Shown: positions 1 to 8,146 of the stretch, in pieces
How the letters are laid out: each line of letters begins with the position of its first letter
Position numbering within the stretch: the first letter of the stretch is position 1
Assembly: GCF_010731735.1 (NCBI RefSeq)
Contig: NZ_AP022588.1
Coordinates: forward strand, 5,828,001 to 5,892,000
Origin: Mycolicibacterium sediminis
GTDB lineage: Bacteria > Actinomycetota > Actinomycetes > Mycobacteriales > Mycobacteriaceae
Length of the DNA stretch: 64,000 nucleotides
Direction of reading: 5' to 3'
Notes under the pieces: generated by a model
Told to the model about the DNA's origin: nothing
Seen by the model: the letters and a program-made list of their open reading frames with translations, nothing else
Databases searched by the model: none
Program-made: the position numbers and the translations under genes

Positions 1-807
1 CGGCAGACGTTCGGGGACACCACCTTCATCACGCTTCCGATCAAGAACCTGCCGATCCTGCACACGCCGCGTGCGTTGGCGGCCAAGACCGGAACGACGT
101 ACTTCGTCGAGCCGCTCCTCGATCTGATCGAACCGACCCTGACGGTGCTGATCGAACTCGGTTACGACCGGACCATCCCCTACGGCAGATTCACCACCGC
201 GGGACTGTTCCCGATCATCAACCCGATCAAGCTGGCATCGGACCTGGCGGCGGCCGCTGCCCAGGGTGTTCAGGAGGCGGTGCAGGACCTTCAGACGCGG
301 CCGACGCCGCCCGCGGAACTCGTCCAGGCCGATCCGCTGCCCTTCGTCAATCCGAACCCGTTCTCCGCCCCGTACGTCGACCCGGCGCCGTCGACGTCGT
401 CGTCACGTCTGTACGACGCATCGAACACCGCGAGGACGTCTTCGGAAGCATCGACGGCGGGCGGCATCGACGGGCTGGCCGCCACGGCTGCCACGTCGGA
501 CGACGAGTCGGGGACGACGGGTGACACCGCAGGGACGTCGGTCCGCGGCGGCCTGACGACGCAGAGCGGTCAGACCGACCTGCGGCCGCAGCCCTCGGGG
601 TCGTCGAACAGCCGCAAAGCGCGGCCGAACTCGATCTCCTCGTTCATCACGCGGTCGACTGCCCGGACCTCGTCGGCCACCGACGGGCCGGCCGGAGTGT
701 CCGGTGCATCGCCCAGCAGCCCGGGCCCGACCGCCGGTGCGGGCGGGCTGTCTGGCACCGCGACTGGCAGCACCGGTGGCGCCGGGTCGCCCGGCATCGG
801 TCAGTGA
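1..807 (+). CDS. PE-PPE domain protein, C-terminal part (5' end outside window)
   Basis: The frame is open from base 1, so only the C-terminal 268 residues are present. The first ~95 residues have the look of the end of a mycobacterial PE-PPE (PF08237, serine-hydrolase-like alpha/beta) domain: a run beginning TFITLPIKNLPIL, then DLIEPTLTVLIELGYDR and an Ala-rich helix. The rest is a low-complexity Ser/Thr/Gly/Pro tail without recognisable domain, ending in a Gly-rich stretch. Proteins of this family are exported envelope proteins of mycobacteria, so the gene is a strong taxonomic marker. Its stop overlaps by 7 nt the stop end of the convergent deaminase gene. The catalytic residues would lie upstream of the window. 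Confidence 0.8.
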   Translation, partial: RQTFGDTTFITLPIKNLPILHTPRALAAKTGTTYFVEPLLDLIEPTLTVLIELGYDRTIPYGRFTTAGLFPIINPIKLASDLAAAAAQGVQEAVQDLQTRPTPPAELVQADPLPFVNPNPFSAPYVDPAPSTSSSRLYDASNTARTSSEASTAGGIDGLAATAATSDDESGTTGDTAGTSVRGGLTTQSGQTDLRPQPSGSSNSRKARPNSISSFITRSTARTSSATDGPAGVSGASPSSPGPTAGAGGLSGTATGSTGGAGSPGIGQ

Positions 808-1292
808 GAGTCGGGGCGCCGGCTACCGCCGTTGCGTTCCTGCCATAGCGCGTAGACCTCGAGCGCCTCGTCGCGGGAATCGTGGCGCATGGGCAGGCGC
901 CGGTCCTCCCACGACTTGGCGAACTCCGCGTAGAAGGTGCTCAGTTCGAAGTACTTGCGGTCGTCGACGTAGTGCGGCTCGTATTCCTCACGGGTGGTGA
1001 GGAATACGACCTCGTCGGGCGAGCAGTAGTACAGCGCGCCGAGGCACATCGGGCAGGGGTGGGCCAGGACGTAGATCGTCGCCCCGGTCAGCTGCTCGGT
1101 GCCCAGGCGCGTGCACGCCTCCCGGATCGCGAGGATCTCGGCGTGCGCAGTCGGGTCGTTGGTCTGCGCGACCTGGTTGCCGCTCTCGCCTATCACCTCG
1201 CCGTCGCGGACGATTACGGTGGCGAACGGCCGGCCACCGTCCTCGACGTTGCGCCGGGCGAGGTCGATGGTGCGTTGCGCGAAGTCGGTCAC
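801..1292 (-). CDS. Nucleoside/guanine deaminase (CDA-like zinc hydrolase)
   Basis: 163 aa, the normal length for a single-domain cytidine/deoxycytidylate deaminase-like enzyme. The zinc site is visible as HAE (about residues 50-52, ligand His plus catalytic Glu) and PCPMC (about residues 78-82, two Cys ligands). The region around GGRPFATVIV and the terminal E-x-x-x-L-W are typical of guanine deaminase / tRNA-adenosine deaminase-like proteins. It should hydrolytically deaminate a purine base or nucleoside in the cytosol; the exact substrate cannot be read from the sequence. It lies outside the element that begins at the tRNA. Confidence 0.85.
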   Translation of the reverse strand: MTDFAQRTIDLARRNVEDGGRPFATVIVRDGEVIGESGNQVAQTNDPTAHAEILAIREACTRLGTEQLTGATIYVLAHPCPMCLGALYYCSPDEVVFLTTREEYEPHYVDDRKYFELSTFYAEFAKSWEDRRLPMRHDSRDEALEVYALWQERNGGSRRPDSH

Positions 1293-1406
1293 CAGCGCGA
1301 TGGTAGCTGGGACGACTTCGCGCTATGACACTCATCAACAGGGTGGACGACTGCCGCTTCTTCGGTACCGGCCGCACCCCGTCGGGTGCTGACCTACCAT
1401 CTGTCC

Positions 1407-1814
1407 ATGAATCGGGCGGTGACGATGTCCTTATCGAGCGCAGCATTGGTGCTCAGCGGCGTAGCGGGCGCGACCAGCGCCCATGCTCAGCCGCCGCCAC
1501 CGGGCACCCTCTGCTCCTTCACGTTGTCGCCGCCGCACGTCGTGCAGGTCGACGGTGCGGACATGGTGACCGCGACGGTCGCCCCCGACGGTTGTGCAGG
1601 TGCCTTCCGGCCACGGTCGAGCGTCGTCTGCGTGCAGGCCGCCGACTCCTCGGCCCAGTGTTCGCAAGGTCGTGACGCAGACATCGCTCAGGTCTTCACG
1701 CCATATCGTCCGGGTACGTCGTACACCGCGACGGGCAGAGGCCTCGGCGCTCTGTTCAACGACGCCTCCGAGCCGAATTGGCAACTGCTGGGGCCGATCA
1801 CCGCGGTCCTGTAG
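1407..1814 (+). CDS. Small secreted protein, unknown function
   Basis: About 135 aa when started at the ATG at 1407; an in-frame GTG at 1386 is an alternative. The N-terminus is a clear Sec signal peptide (MNRAVTMSLSS..., hydrophobic core, cleavage after ATSAHA). The mature part has Cys residues near positions 41, 68, 78 and 90 that could form disulfides. I recognise no family beyond a general resemblance to small exported mycobacterial proteins. It is the last gene before the tRNA-Leu/integrase junction and probably belongs to the host chromosome. Confidence 0.6.
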   Translation: MNRAVTMSLSSAALVLSGVAGATSAHAQPPPPGTLCSFTLSPPHVVQVDGADMVTATVAPDGCAGAFRPRSSVVCVQAADSSAQCSQGRDADIAQVFTPYRPGTSYTATGRGLGALFNDASEPNWQLLGPITAVL

Positions 1815-1936
1815 GCACCACCACGCACGCGTCTGCGGCGAACGCGAGGGCTCGCGCTCATTCGGCCAGCCCGCCGTAGCTTTGTCGGTGACGGCGGCCG
1901 GTGACGCTGCGAGAACGATCGACAGCAGATCATGTG

Positions 1937-2010
1937 TGCCCCCAGTCGGACTCGAACCGACACTTGGCGGATTTTAAGTCCGCTGCCTCTGCCAATTGGG
2001 CTATGGGGGC
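1937..2010 (-). tRNA. tRNA-Leu (anticodon UAA)
   Basis: On the minus strand a 74-nt cloverleaf can be drawn. The 7-bp acceptor stem pairs GCCCCCA with TGGGGGC, with discriminator A. The D-arm is GCC...GGC. The 5-bp anticodon stem GCGGA/TCCGC has loop CTTAAAA (anticodon TAA). The T-arm is GTCGG-TTCGAGT-CCGAC. CCA is not encoded. The variable loop is only a few bases, which is unusual because most bacterial tRNA-Leu have a long variable arm. The gene sits 8 bp from the integrase stop codon and is the probable attachment site. Confidence 0.88.
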
Positions 2011-2018
2011 GTTGCAGT

Positions 2019-3242
2019 TCAGCGGGTATTTACCGCCATTTCGCTCTTCTCCTGGCGCTCCAAATACCGCAGTGATACCGCAGTGCTATCGATGGCCTTG
2101 CCCAGAGCGTCGGCCACGCCGCTCAAATCGTCGTTGAGCAGGTGGCCGTAACGGTCGAGCGTCATCGAGGCGGTCGCGTGCCCCAGGAGTCTCTGCACGA
2201 CCTTGACGTTAGCTCCTGCGCTGATCGCCAAGGACGCGGTGGTGTGTCGCAGGCCGTGCGGCACCAACCCTTCGATCCCAACCTCGTCGCACGCATTGTC
2301 GAACGCCCAGCGATACTCGCCGAGCGGCAAGAACCCACCTTTACGGCTCGGGAAAACCAGCTCATTCGGATCGGCGGGTAGTTCCGCCTTGAGTCGCTGC
2401 CACACCGGTTCCGGCACAGGCACATGACGATCCCGCTTCGTCTTTGTGGTCGACTCGACGATGCCGCGACCGGTGACCGCCGTCGCCGACGACCTCACGG
2501 TCAGAACTCGATCCCCCACATGCCGGCGTCGTAGTGCGACAGCCTCACCAAACCGAAGACCGCAGTACCCCAGCACCAACGTCAGCGTTTCGAATCGGCC
2601 TGCGGCCTTGGCCAGTAACAACAGCTCGGCATGGCTCAAATAGTGCCGCTCACGCTCACTTTGTTCGGGTAAATCTTCGTCCCGCTTGATCTCCAGCGCG
2701 ACGTTCTTCGCGACCTTGCCGGTCCGTTGGGCGTACTTGAGGACCGCGCCGATCAATTGGTGTGTCTGAGTGATCCGACTTGCCGACAGACCGGTTCCGC
2801 GCTGCCCGCCATCGACCGACAGCGCGCCCAGCCACGTTGAATAAGATTCGTAGTCAAGTCGTTTCAGCGGGACATCTTCCCACCTCGGCAAGATCACGGT
2901 GTCGAGCAACGAGCGGTATCCTGCAACGGTTTTCGGCTTTCGGTGTTGCTTGGTGGCGAACCACTGCTCGGCGACCGACCCGAACGTCTCTGCACTCTTC
3001 CTCGGATCGACATACTCACCGCGCTGCACATCAGCGGTCAGCCCGTTGACGTATGCCTGAGCATCCGGCTTGCGCTGGAAACTCTTGGTGCGCTCGGAGC
3101 CCGTGCTGTCGACCCACCTGACGCGCCAGCGCGAGACTTTGCCGTAGACCGCAGACCGCTCCGTGCGCGTGGTGCCGTCTGGTGCCTTGACGCGCTTGTG
3201 CCAGCGGTCGTCGATACCCGCGCGCTCATTACGCGTGATCAT
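2019..3242 (-). CDS. Tyrosine site-specific recombinase (integrase)
   Basis: 407 aa, full length for a phage/ICE-type tyrosine integrase. The N-terminal ~60 residues carry the AP2-like/arm-binding region (WRVRWVDSTGSERTKSF). A SAM-like core-binding domain follows at about 85-190. The catalytic domain shows Arg in GLRFGEA, Lys in the beta-hairpin TKTKRDRHVPVP, the HGLRH box, LGHA and the nucleophile in DRYGH. It should catalyse integration and excision of the element, most likely at the adjacent tRNA-Leu. The ATG start at 3242 faces the divergent excisionase-like gene. The 3' end runs to within 8 bp of the tRNA 5' end, so the attachment core may overlap the integrase terminus. Confidence 0.95.
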   Translation of the reverse strand: MITRNERAGIDDRWHKRVKAPDGTTRTERSAVYGKVSRWRVRWVDSTGSERTKSFQRKPDAQAYVNGLTADVQRGEYVDPRKSAETFGSVAEQWFATKQHRKPKTVAGYRSLLDTVILPRWEDVPLKRLDYESYSTWLGALSVDGGQRGTGLSASRITQTHQLIGAVLKYAQRTGKVAKNVALEIKRDEDLPEQSERERHYLSHAELLLLAKAAGRFETLTLVLGYCGLRFGEAVALRRRHVGDRVLTVRSSATAVTGRGIVESTTKTKRDRHVPVPEPVWQRLKAELPADPNELVFPSRKGGFLPLGEYRWAFDNACDEVGIEGLVPHGLRHTTASLAISAGANVKVVQRLLGHATASMTLDRYGHLLNDDLSGVADALGKAIDSTAVSLRYLERQEKSEMAVNTR

Positions 3243-3439
3243 GCCTCGAACTTACCGCAGCGAATCCGTGCCCATCATCCGCTTTGGGCCTCTCCGATGG
3301 CGCTGTGGCGACCACACCTGTTCTGCGGCGATGGATTCGCACGAATTTCCAGTCGATGTTGCCAGTGGTGGTGGACGTACTGACACATGCGCAGTCAGTG
3401 TTGGCTCAGCTCAAACAACCGTGAATCAGGAGGAATCTG

Positions 3440-3637
3440 ATGGAACTGCTCGGAGCGAAGGAAGTGTCGGACATGACGGGTGTCCCAGTCGGAACGCTGA
3501 GGTACTGGCGCCATTCGGACATCGGGCCAGCCAGCTTCACCTTGGGGCGCCGTGTCGTCTACCGCCGCGACGAGGTGCTGCGGTGGATTTCCGAGCGGGA
3601 GAACGCAACCAGACGCGGAGGCGGCGACGCCGCGTGA
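3440..3637 (+). CDS. Excisionase-like helix-turn-helix protein
   Basis: 65 aa with a MerR/AlpA-type winged helix: LGAKEVSDMTGVPVGTLRYW followed by a wing with RRVVYRRDEVLRW. Small proteins of this kind next to integrases act as recombination directionality factors or element regulators. A strong AGGAGG Shine-Dalgarno lies 7-8 nt before the ATG. It is divergent from the integrase and is followed directly by a hairpin terminator. Confidence 0.75.
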   Translation: MELLGAKEVSDMTGVPVGTLRYWRHSDIGPASFTLGRRVVYRRDEVLRWISERENATRRGGGDAA

Positions 3638-3650
3638 CACCCCCAATTGA

Positions 3651-3681
3651 GAAAGACCCCGGGTCCTAGCCGAGGTCTTTC
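3651..3681 (+). terminator. Hairpin terminator after the excisionase gene
   Basis: Perfect 8-bp inverted repeat GAAAGACC...GGTCTTTC with a 15-nt loop, 13 nt after the stop codon of the HTH gene. There is only a short T-run inside the second arm, so it may work as an I-shaped actinobacterial terminator. Confidence 0.6.
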
Positions 3682-3771
3682 GTTCGAACCAACCGATCGC
3701 TCAACCGGAGGACTCGTCATGAGAATAGCCTGCCATGCCCACCTGCAGAAGCTTCGTAGAGTGGAAAAGCG

Positions 3772-5340
3772 TTGAGTGCCAGAGCACAGGATGACAAGAA
3801 GTCCGTTGCCGCTCGCCTAGTGGACATGGCTCAAGAGCGTTATTGCCTCGGCGTCTCCGAGGACGGTGAACCCTTCGGCGCCGAACGCACGCGGCCGCAC
3901 CTGGCGATGCTGCTTCGCGCTGGCAAGGCCGGCCTGCGTGCCGAACTTGCTTCGCGCTACTTCCACGACACCGGCACCGTCGCCGGCGGCCAGGCACTCA
4001 CCGACGCCACGTTGATCCTCGAAGGCATGGCCGCCAGCCAAGCTCCGGAGAAGTTGCATCTGCGCGTCGCAGAACTGGACGGCCTCAACTACATCGATAC
4101 CGGACGACCTGACGGCAAGGTGATCCGCATCGGCCAGGGACAGTGGACGATCACCGATTCCGCCCCGGTTCGTTTCTTGCGATCCAAGCTGACGGCGGCG
4201 ATGCCACTGCCGTCGGTGGGCGATTTGGATCGACTCTGGGACTTCGTCAACATCAACGTCGAGGACCGGCCCGTCCTCCTCGCGGTGCTCGTCGCCGCGC
4301 TCGTCCAGTGCGATGTCCCGCATCCAGTGTTGGCACTCTTCGCCGAACAAGGCAGCGCCAAGAGCACCACGACCCGCATGCTCGTCGATCTGATCGACCC
4401 CTCCCCCGTCCCATTGCGCCAAGCGCCACGCGACGCTGACTCGTGGGTGACCGCGGCATCCGGGTCCTGGGTAGTCGCCATCGACAACTTGTCTGCAATC
4501 CCGCCGTGGCTGTCGGACTCGCTGTGCCGCGCCGCCACGGGCGACGGCAACGTCAAACGAGCGTTGTACACGGACGCCGACTTAGCGATCATCAAGTTCC
4601 GTCGGTGCGTCATCATCAACGGCATTGATGTCGGCGCGGTGCGACCCGACCTTGCAGAACGACTGGCGACGGTCGAGCTGCGACGCATCGATCGCCATAT
4701 GCGACAACCGGAGGCCACCATGCGACACCAGTGGCGCACGGCTCTACCAGGCATTCTGAGTGGGCTACTCGATCTCGCCGCCCTAGTCCATCAACGGCTT
4801 GAGACCATCTCGGTCGAAGTGTCGCCACGGATGGCGGACTTCAGTCGCACGCTGGCGGCCGTTGACGAGATTCTGTCGACCAATGGCTTCCGTCGTTACT
4901 TGTCGCGCGCCAACCAGCTCTCCGAAGACAGTCTGTCCGCCGACCCGTTCATCGAACGGCTACGCCAACACGTCCAAGAACCACTCATCGCCGGATCCGG
5001 AGCGGACCTGCTGGCGACAGTCACACCGGCCGGCGACACCTGGCGCAGGCCCAAGGAGTGGCCCCGGAACGGTCGGGACGTCACAGCCCTCCTGAAACGG
5101 CACGCACCGGCGCTCCGAAGCCTTGGCTGGGTGATCGAGGACGATGGCGCGCGGAATCACCGAAACGTGCTGCTGTGGACCGTCTACCCGCCCGCCAAAG
5201 ATGTGTCGGCAGATCAAGCCTCGCAACCCTCGCGTTCCTCGCTGCTGCGGGGTAGCCGTATCGGGCTGGCCAACGCGGAGATCGCGCCGGACTCACTTAC
5301 TGGAGAGCCTGTCGAAGACCTAGCCATAGAAGCCTCCTGA
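3772..5340 (+). CDS. P-loop ATPase / primase-helicase-like protein of the element
   Basis: 522 aa starting at TTG (3772); no better start is in frame close upstream. A Walker A-like AEQGSAKSTTTR lies near residues 196-207 and a Walker B-like WVVAIDN near 240. The central region resembles the helicase part of primase/replication proteins carried by actinobacterial integrative elements and prophages. The N-terminal ~150 residues may form a nucleic-acid-binding or regulatory part. The C-terminal ~150 residues contain a winged-helix-like segment (GRDVTALLKRHAPALRSLGW). It probably drives element replication or mobilisation; this is inferred from motif and position, with no family assignment beyond P-loop. 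Confidence 0.6.
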   Translation: MSARAQDDKKSVAARLVDMAQERYCLGVSEDGEPFGAERTRPHLAMLLRAGKAGLRAELASRYFHDTGTVAGGQALTDATLILEGMAASQAPEKLHLRVAELDGLNYIDTGRPDGKVIRIGQGQWTITDSAPVRFLRSKLTAAMPLPSVGDLDRLWDFVNINVEDRPVLLAVLVAALVQCDVPHPVLALFAEQGSAKSTTTRMLVDLIDPSPVPLRQAPRDADSWVTAASGSWVVAIDNLSAIPPWLSDSLCRAATGDGNVKRALYTDADLAIIKFRRCVIINGIDVGAVRPDLAERLATVELRRIDRHMRQPEATMRHQWRTALPGILSGLLDLAALVHQRLETISVEVSPRMADFSRTLAAVDEILSTNGFRRYLSRANQLSEDSLSADPFIERLRQHVQEPLIAGSGADLLATVTPAGDTWRRPKEWPRNGRDVTALLKRHAPALRSLGWVIEDDGARNHRNVLLWTVYPPAKDVSADQASQPSRSSLLRGSRIGLANAEIAPDSLTGEPVEDLAIEAS

Positions 5341-5415
5341 GTCACCGTCCGCCCGCACTCAATGCGCTGTCTTGTCGGTGCCGGCAAGCATCATCGGAGA
5401 TGGAACCGGGAGGCG

Positions 5416-5874
5416 ATGGTCGTGAGTCTCGAAGACGATGTGAAGAAACTGGCCGACGAGACAGTTGAGGACTGGCCCGACATACAGTTCTCCGGCGACT
5501 TCGACAAAGCAATCAGGGACCTATTCCGATCGCACTTGCGATTCCCGCCATCCTGGTCCCAGGAAGATTGCGACGAGTACATCGCAGAGAACGCGGACAT
5601 GGCCGCGACTCGTTTGATCACCACGCTCGACGACGTGATCGACACCGTTATTGACGGCTACGAACGCCAACACCGAATCCGACCCCACCACGACGACGCA
5701 AGCGAAATGATCAAGGCCAAGCGTCGATCGGCAATTCACGAGCTGGAGTGGGACATCGAGGACCTGGCAGCCGAACTCGCCGGATGGTCCATTCATAGCC
5801 TCGGTCGTGCCGTCGCGAGCATGACCGGATGCAGTCCTGCCAGCCGAAGACACCGCCGTCGCAGGACACGCTGA
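5416..5874 (+). CDS. Hypothetical acidic protein of the integrated element
   Basis: About 152 aa from the ATG at 5416. A GTG two codons later (5422) has better spacing to the GGGAGG at 5408-5413 and may be the real start. The first ~130 residues are acidic and helical (SLEDDVKKLADETVEDWPDIQF...). The last ~15 residues are a basic Arg/His-rich tail. I recognise no domain. It lies 75 nt downstream of the P-loop ATPase on the same strand, so the two are probably co-transcribed element genes. Confidence 0.5.
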   Translation: MVVSLEDDVKKLADETVEDWPDIQFSGDFDKAIRDLFRSHLRFPPSWSQEDCDEYIAENADMAATRLITTLDDVIDTVIDGYERQHRIRPHHDDASEMIKAKRRSAIHELEWDIEDLAAELAGWSIHSLGRAVASMTGCSPASRRHRRRRTR

Positions 5875-5908
5875 GCGACTGCTGCCTGGTACGGGGGTGA
5901 AGGCCCCA

Positions 5909-6799
5909 TCAACCACGCAACGGATGAACGGCTTTTGAGAGTTCTCTTGCGGCGGTCAGTGTCGGGCGATCCAGTTTCTTGAGTCGCGCTTGTTCTGTCA
6001 CGCGCGCTAGCAACGCGTGCAGTGCCTCGTCGTTCTCGAGCAAAATGTCGACGGCGTGGAGCGGCGTGATGGGCGCCAGCTCCGGCCTTGCGGACGCCGC
6101 GGTCGGCTTGGAGGAGGCAACGGTTTTCTGCACCTCGACGACTCGTATGGGTGCCCCGTAGCGCTCTGCGGCCGTACGCGCCGCCGAGGCGTCACGTCGG
6201 CACGTGTCGGAGCAGTACAGCCGACGACGTCCGCGTCGCGGCCCGTCGTCGAGATCAAGCATCACTGCCTCGCAGCGGACACACCGAGTCGGGTCATAGG
6301 AACCGACGCCGTCGTCGTCACCGCTGGAGGAACGCCGATCGGCGTCGTCGGACAGTGGGTCTCTGCTCTCGAAATCCCCGCCTTGCGGCGCGGAGCTAGC
6401 AGACCGCCTACCCGCGCCCGAGATGCCCGCCATCCCGCGTCCTCCCTCGTCTGCGGCGCGAGCCCTGCGCAGCGCGACCTTGATCTCGCGAACATCCACA
6501 TCAACCCGCGCAGCGATCTTGGCCAACGTCTCGCCCCGACCCCTCATCTGCTCGACGGCAGCCTGAAGGCCGACGAGATAACCTGCACGCCTTTTAGCCC
6601 CCTCGGCGCGGACACGCTCCTGCGCCTGATCGAGTCGCACCCGTTCCCAGGCATCGACAACCCCCACTCGGTGCAGCGTCAGTCGAATCGTCGCGGCAGC
6701 ATCGGCATTGGCGCGCTCACGCCGAGCCCTTTCCTCATTCATCCTCCGCTGCGCTTCACGGGCTCGGTACCGAGCCCGGAGCTTCTCATTCGAGTTCAT
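5909..6799 (-). CDS. Helical protein with a C-x2-C ... C-x3-C zinc-ribbon-like motif
   Basis: 296 aa from ATG 6799 (an in-frame upstream start at 6850 is possible). The N-terminal ~90 residues are strongly charged and probably coiled coil (REAQRRMNEERARRERANADAA). Near residues 95-125 there is a helix-turn-helix-like segment (TLAKIAARVDVDVREIKVALRRA). A four-Cys motif follows (RCVRCEAV ... LYCSDTCRRDA), like small zinc fingers. The C-terminus is helical. A DNA-binding role in the element is plausible but unproven. It converges on the preceding hypothetical gene with a 34-nt gap. Confidence 0.5.
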   Translation of the reverse strand: MNSNEKLRARYRAREAQRRMNEERARRERANADAAATIRLTLHRVGVVDAWERVRLDQAQERVRAEGAKRRAGYLVGLQAAVEQMRGRGETLAKIAARVDVDVREIKVALRRARAADEGGRGMAGISGAGRRSASSAPQGGDFESRDPLSDDADRRSSSGDDDGVGSYDPTRCVRCEAVMLDLDDGPRRGRRRLYCSDTCRRDASAARTAAERYGAPIRVVEVQKTVASSKPTAASARPELAPITPLHAVDILLENDEALHALLARVTEQARLKKLDRPTLTAARELSKAVHPLRG

Positions 6800-7433
6800 A
6801 CGTTGAACATAGAAACGTGCGGACGGATCGGTCCACGACCACAGCCACATTCGTGCCGGCGAACGTCCATGATCCGCACCTTCGCGCCGCCAGGCCTGTC
6901 ACTCACTCGAACGTTCCAGCCGACCAGGCCTCCGCGCCATGCCTCTGCCTCAAGCGTCTCCACGACGTGCTCAACACCGCGATCCACACACCTCTTGCAT
7001 TCGGGCCTCTGGACGGCCGCTATTCGCCGGACGAAAAGACAGGCGAATAGCCCGACGTGGTCACTTCCATTGCGTCGTGACGGCACTCGCGCAACTTCCC
7101 GAGTGCGAGGTGGGGTCCTATCCGGTGCCTACGCGGGAGTCAACGCAGTCTGGTCTCGCTGCACCGAACGCTCGCGTGCGGCGCCCGTCCGACGTACGCC
7201 GCTGCATCTTCCACGACCACCGGCAGGTCGGCCAGCGCGAACGAGTCCCGCGAGGAACGCGAGGCTGCAACGCGCTCTCCGTCTCGTCTCCTCGGCGATG
7301 AGCGCGAACGTTCCGGGTCTGGCCCAACGCTCACCCGCGGAGGGCTCGCAGGACCGCTTGTGCGAGCGATTGAAGGACACGAACGCAGGCGACGACGCAG
7401 TGCGCCAACGGCGCTGTGCGACCAATCGAGGCC
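6800..7433. other. 634-bp stretch without a convincing gene
   Basis: Several short overlapping frames exist, but none has a ribosome binding site, recognisable domain or actinobacterial codon pattern. I see no tRNA fragment, long repeat or operator here. It may hold decayed element DNA and could contain the right end of the small integrated element. Confidence 0.4.
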
Positions 7434-7781
7434 CTAAGATCGGCCCACGTCGGATGACGTTTCACCCTCTGGGTCTTCGCGGGTAGCGGCCAGTGCTATT
7501 GCCGGGGCTGCGGAGATGCCAACGAAAGCAGATAAGCGAGTACGCGTTGCACTGAGAAGATTATTGCCTGCGTCTCGGGCACATTTGGTTCTTGCCTTCG
7601 CCTCTCTCAGACCGACATAGGTGATCAAGACCTCGAACGCGACGAACACCAGAACCGCCGCCGATGCGAAGGCCACTAGCTTCGGACCGAGCCTATCCGC
7701 GATGCCACCGCCACTGCAGGGGTGACATCGCCTTCTGGCCGATTCGACCGCGTCGGGCCGATCGATTGATGTTGCAGCCAT
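7434..7781 (-). CDS. Possible small membrane protein, or remnant of a transporter
   Basis: 115-aa frame with one hydrophobic segment (about residues 34-56: LVAFASAAVLVFVAFEVL) preceded by GGGIADRLGPK. This segment resembles the last repeat of membrane transporters of the GDT1/TMEM165 or MFS type, which would make it a fragment. No ribosome binding site is obvious. Low-confidence call; it could also be a chance frame. Confidence 0.25.
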   Translation of the reverse strand: MAATSIDRPDAVESARRRCHPCSGGGIADRLGPKLVAFASAAVLVFVAFEVLITYVGLREAKARTKCARDAGNNLLSATRTRLSAFVGISAAPAIALAATREDPEGETSSDVGRS

Positions 7782-8060
7782 GGGCAGCGGAACAGCGATG
7801 AAAACGCGAACGCAAGGTGGCCGGGCCGTCGATTTGAGCCATCGATCCGCCGTTTACCTGTCCCGTTCGAGGTCGGTTTCGATAGCCTGCAGACTCGATC
7901 CGGCAGGCGACGTCAACGACGTCGTCGAATCGCCTGAACCTGCACGCAAGAAGTCGGCAGACGAGTCGGAGCGCCCCTAGGGCAGCCGCGGAATTGCAGC
8001 GATTCTGTTATCCGGGGCGCGCTACCCATTGGGCGCAGGTGAGGTACGTTGCCAGCAGAC

Positions 8061-8079
8061 CTACGGTGAAACTACGTAC
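8061..8079 (+). promoter_or_regulatory. BlaI-type operator A (CTAC-N11-GTAC)
   Basis: CTAC at 8061-8064 and GTAC at 8076-8079, 11 nt apart, about 68 nt before the GTG start of the NlpC/P60 gene. The surrounding promoter is nearly identical to operator B at 9263. The rest of the interval 7782-8146 shows nothing else. Confidence 0.65.
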
Positions 8080-8146
8080 ATGGTCGACGTCGAGTGCGGA
8101 TGGGCTTAGAGCTGGACCGCGTGGCCACGAAGGGAGACTCGGTCGC

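Noticed and set aside
3772..5340. Plasmid or chromosomal replication origin near the primase-like ATPase
   Set aside because: No iterons, DnaA boxes or AT-rich region seen; the integrase and tRNA indicate an integrated element instead.
7118..7425. Several short minus-strand frames at 7.1-7.4 kb
   Set aside because: Arg-rich composition typical of shadow frames in high-GC DNA; no ribosome site or domain.
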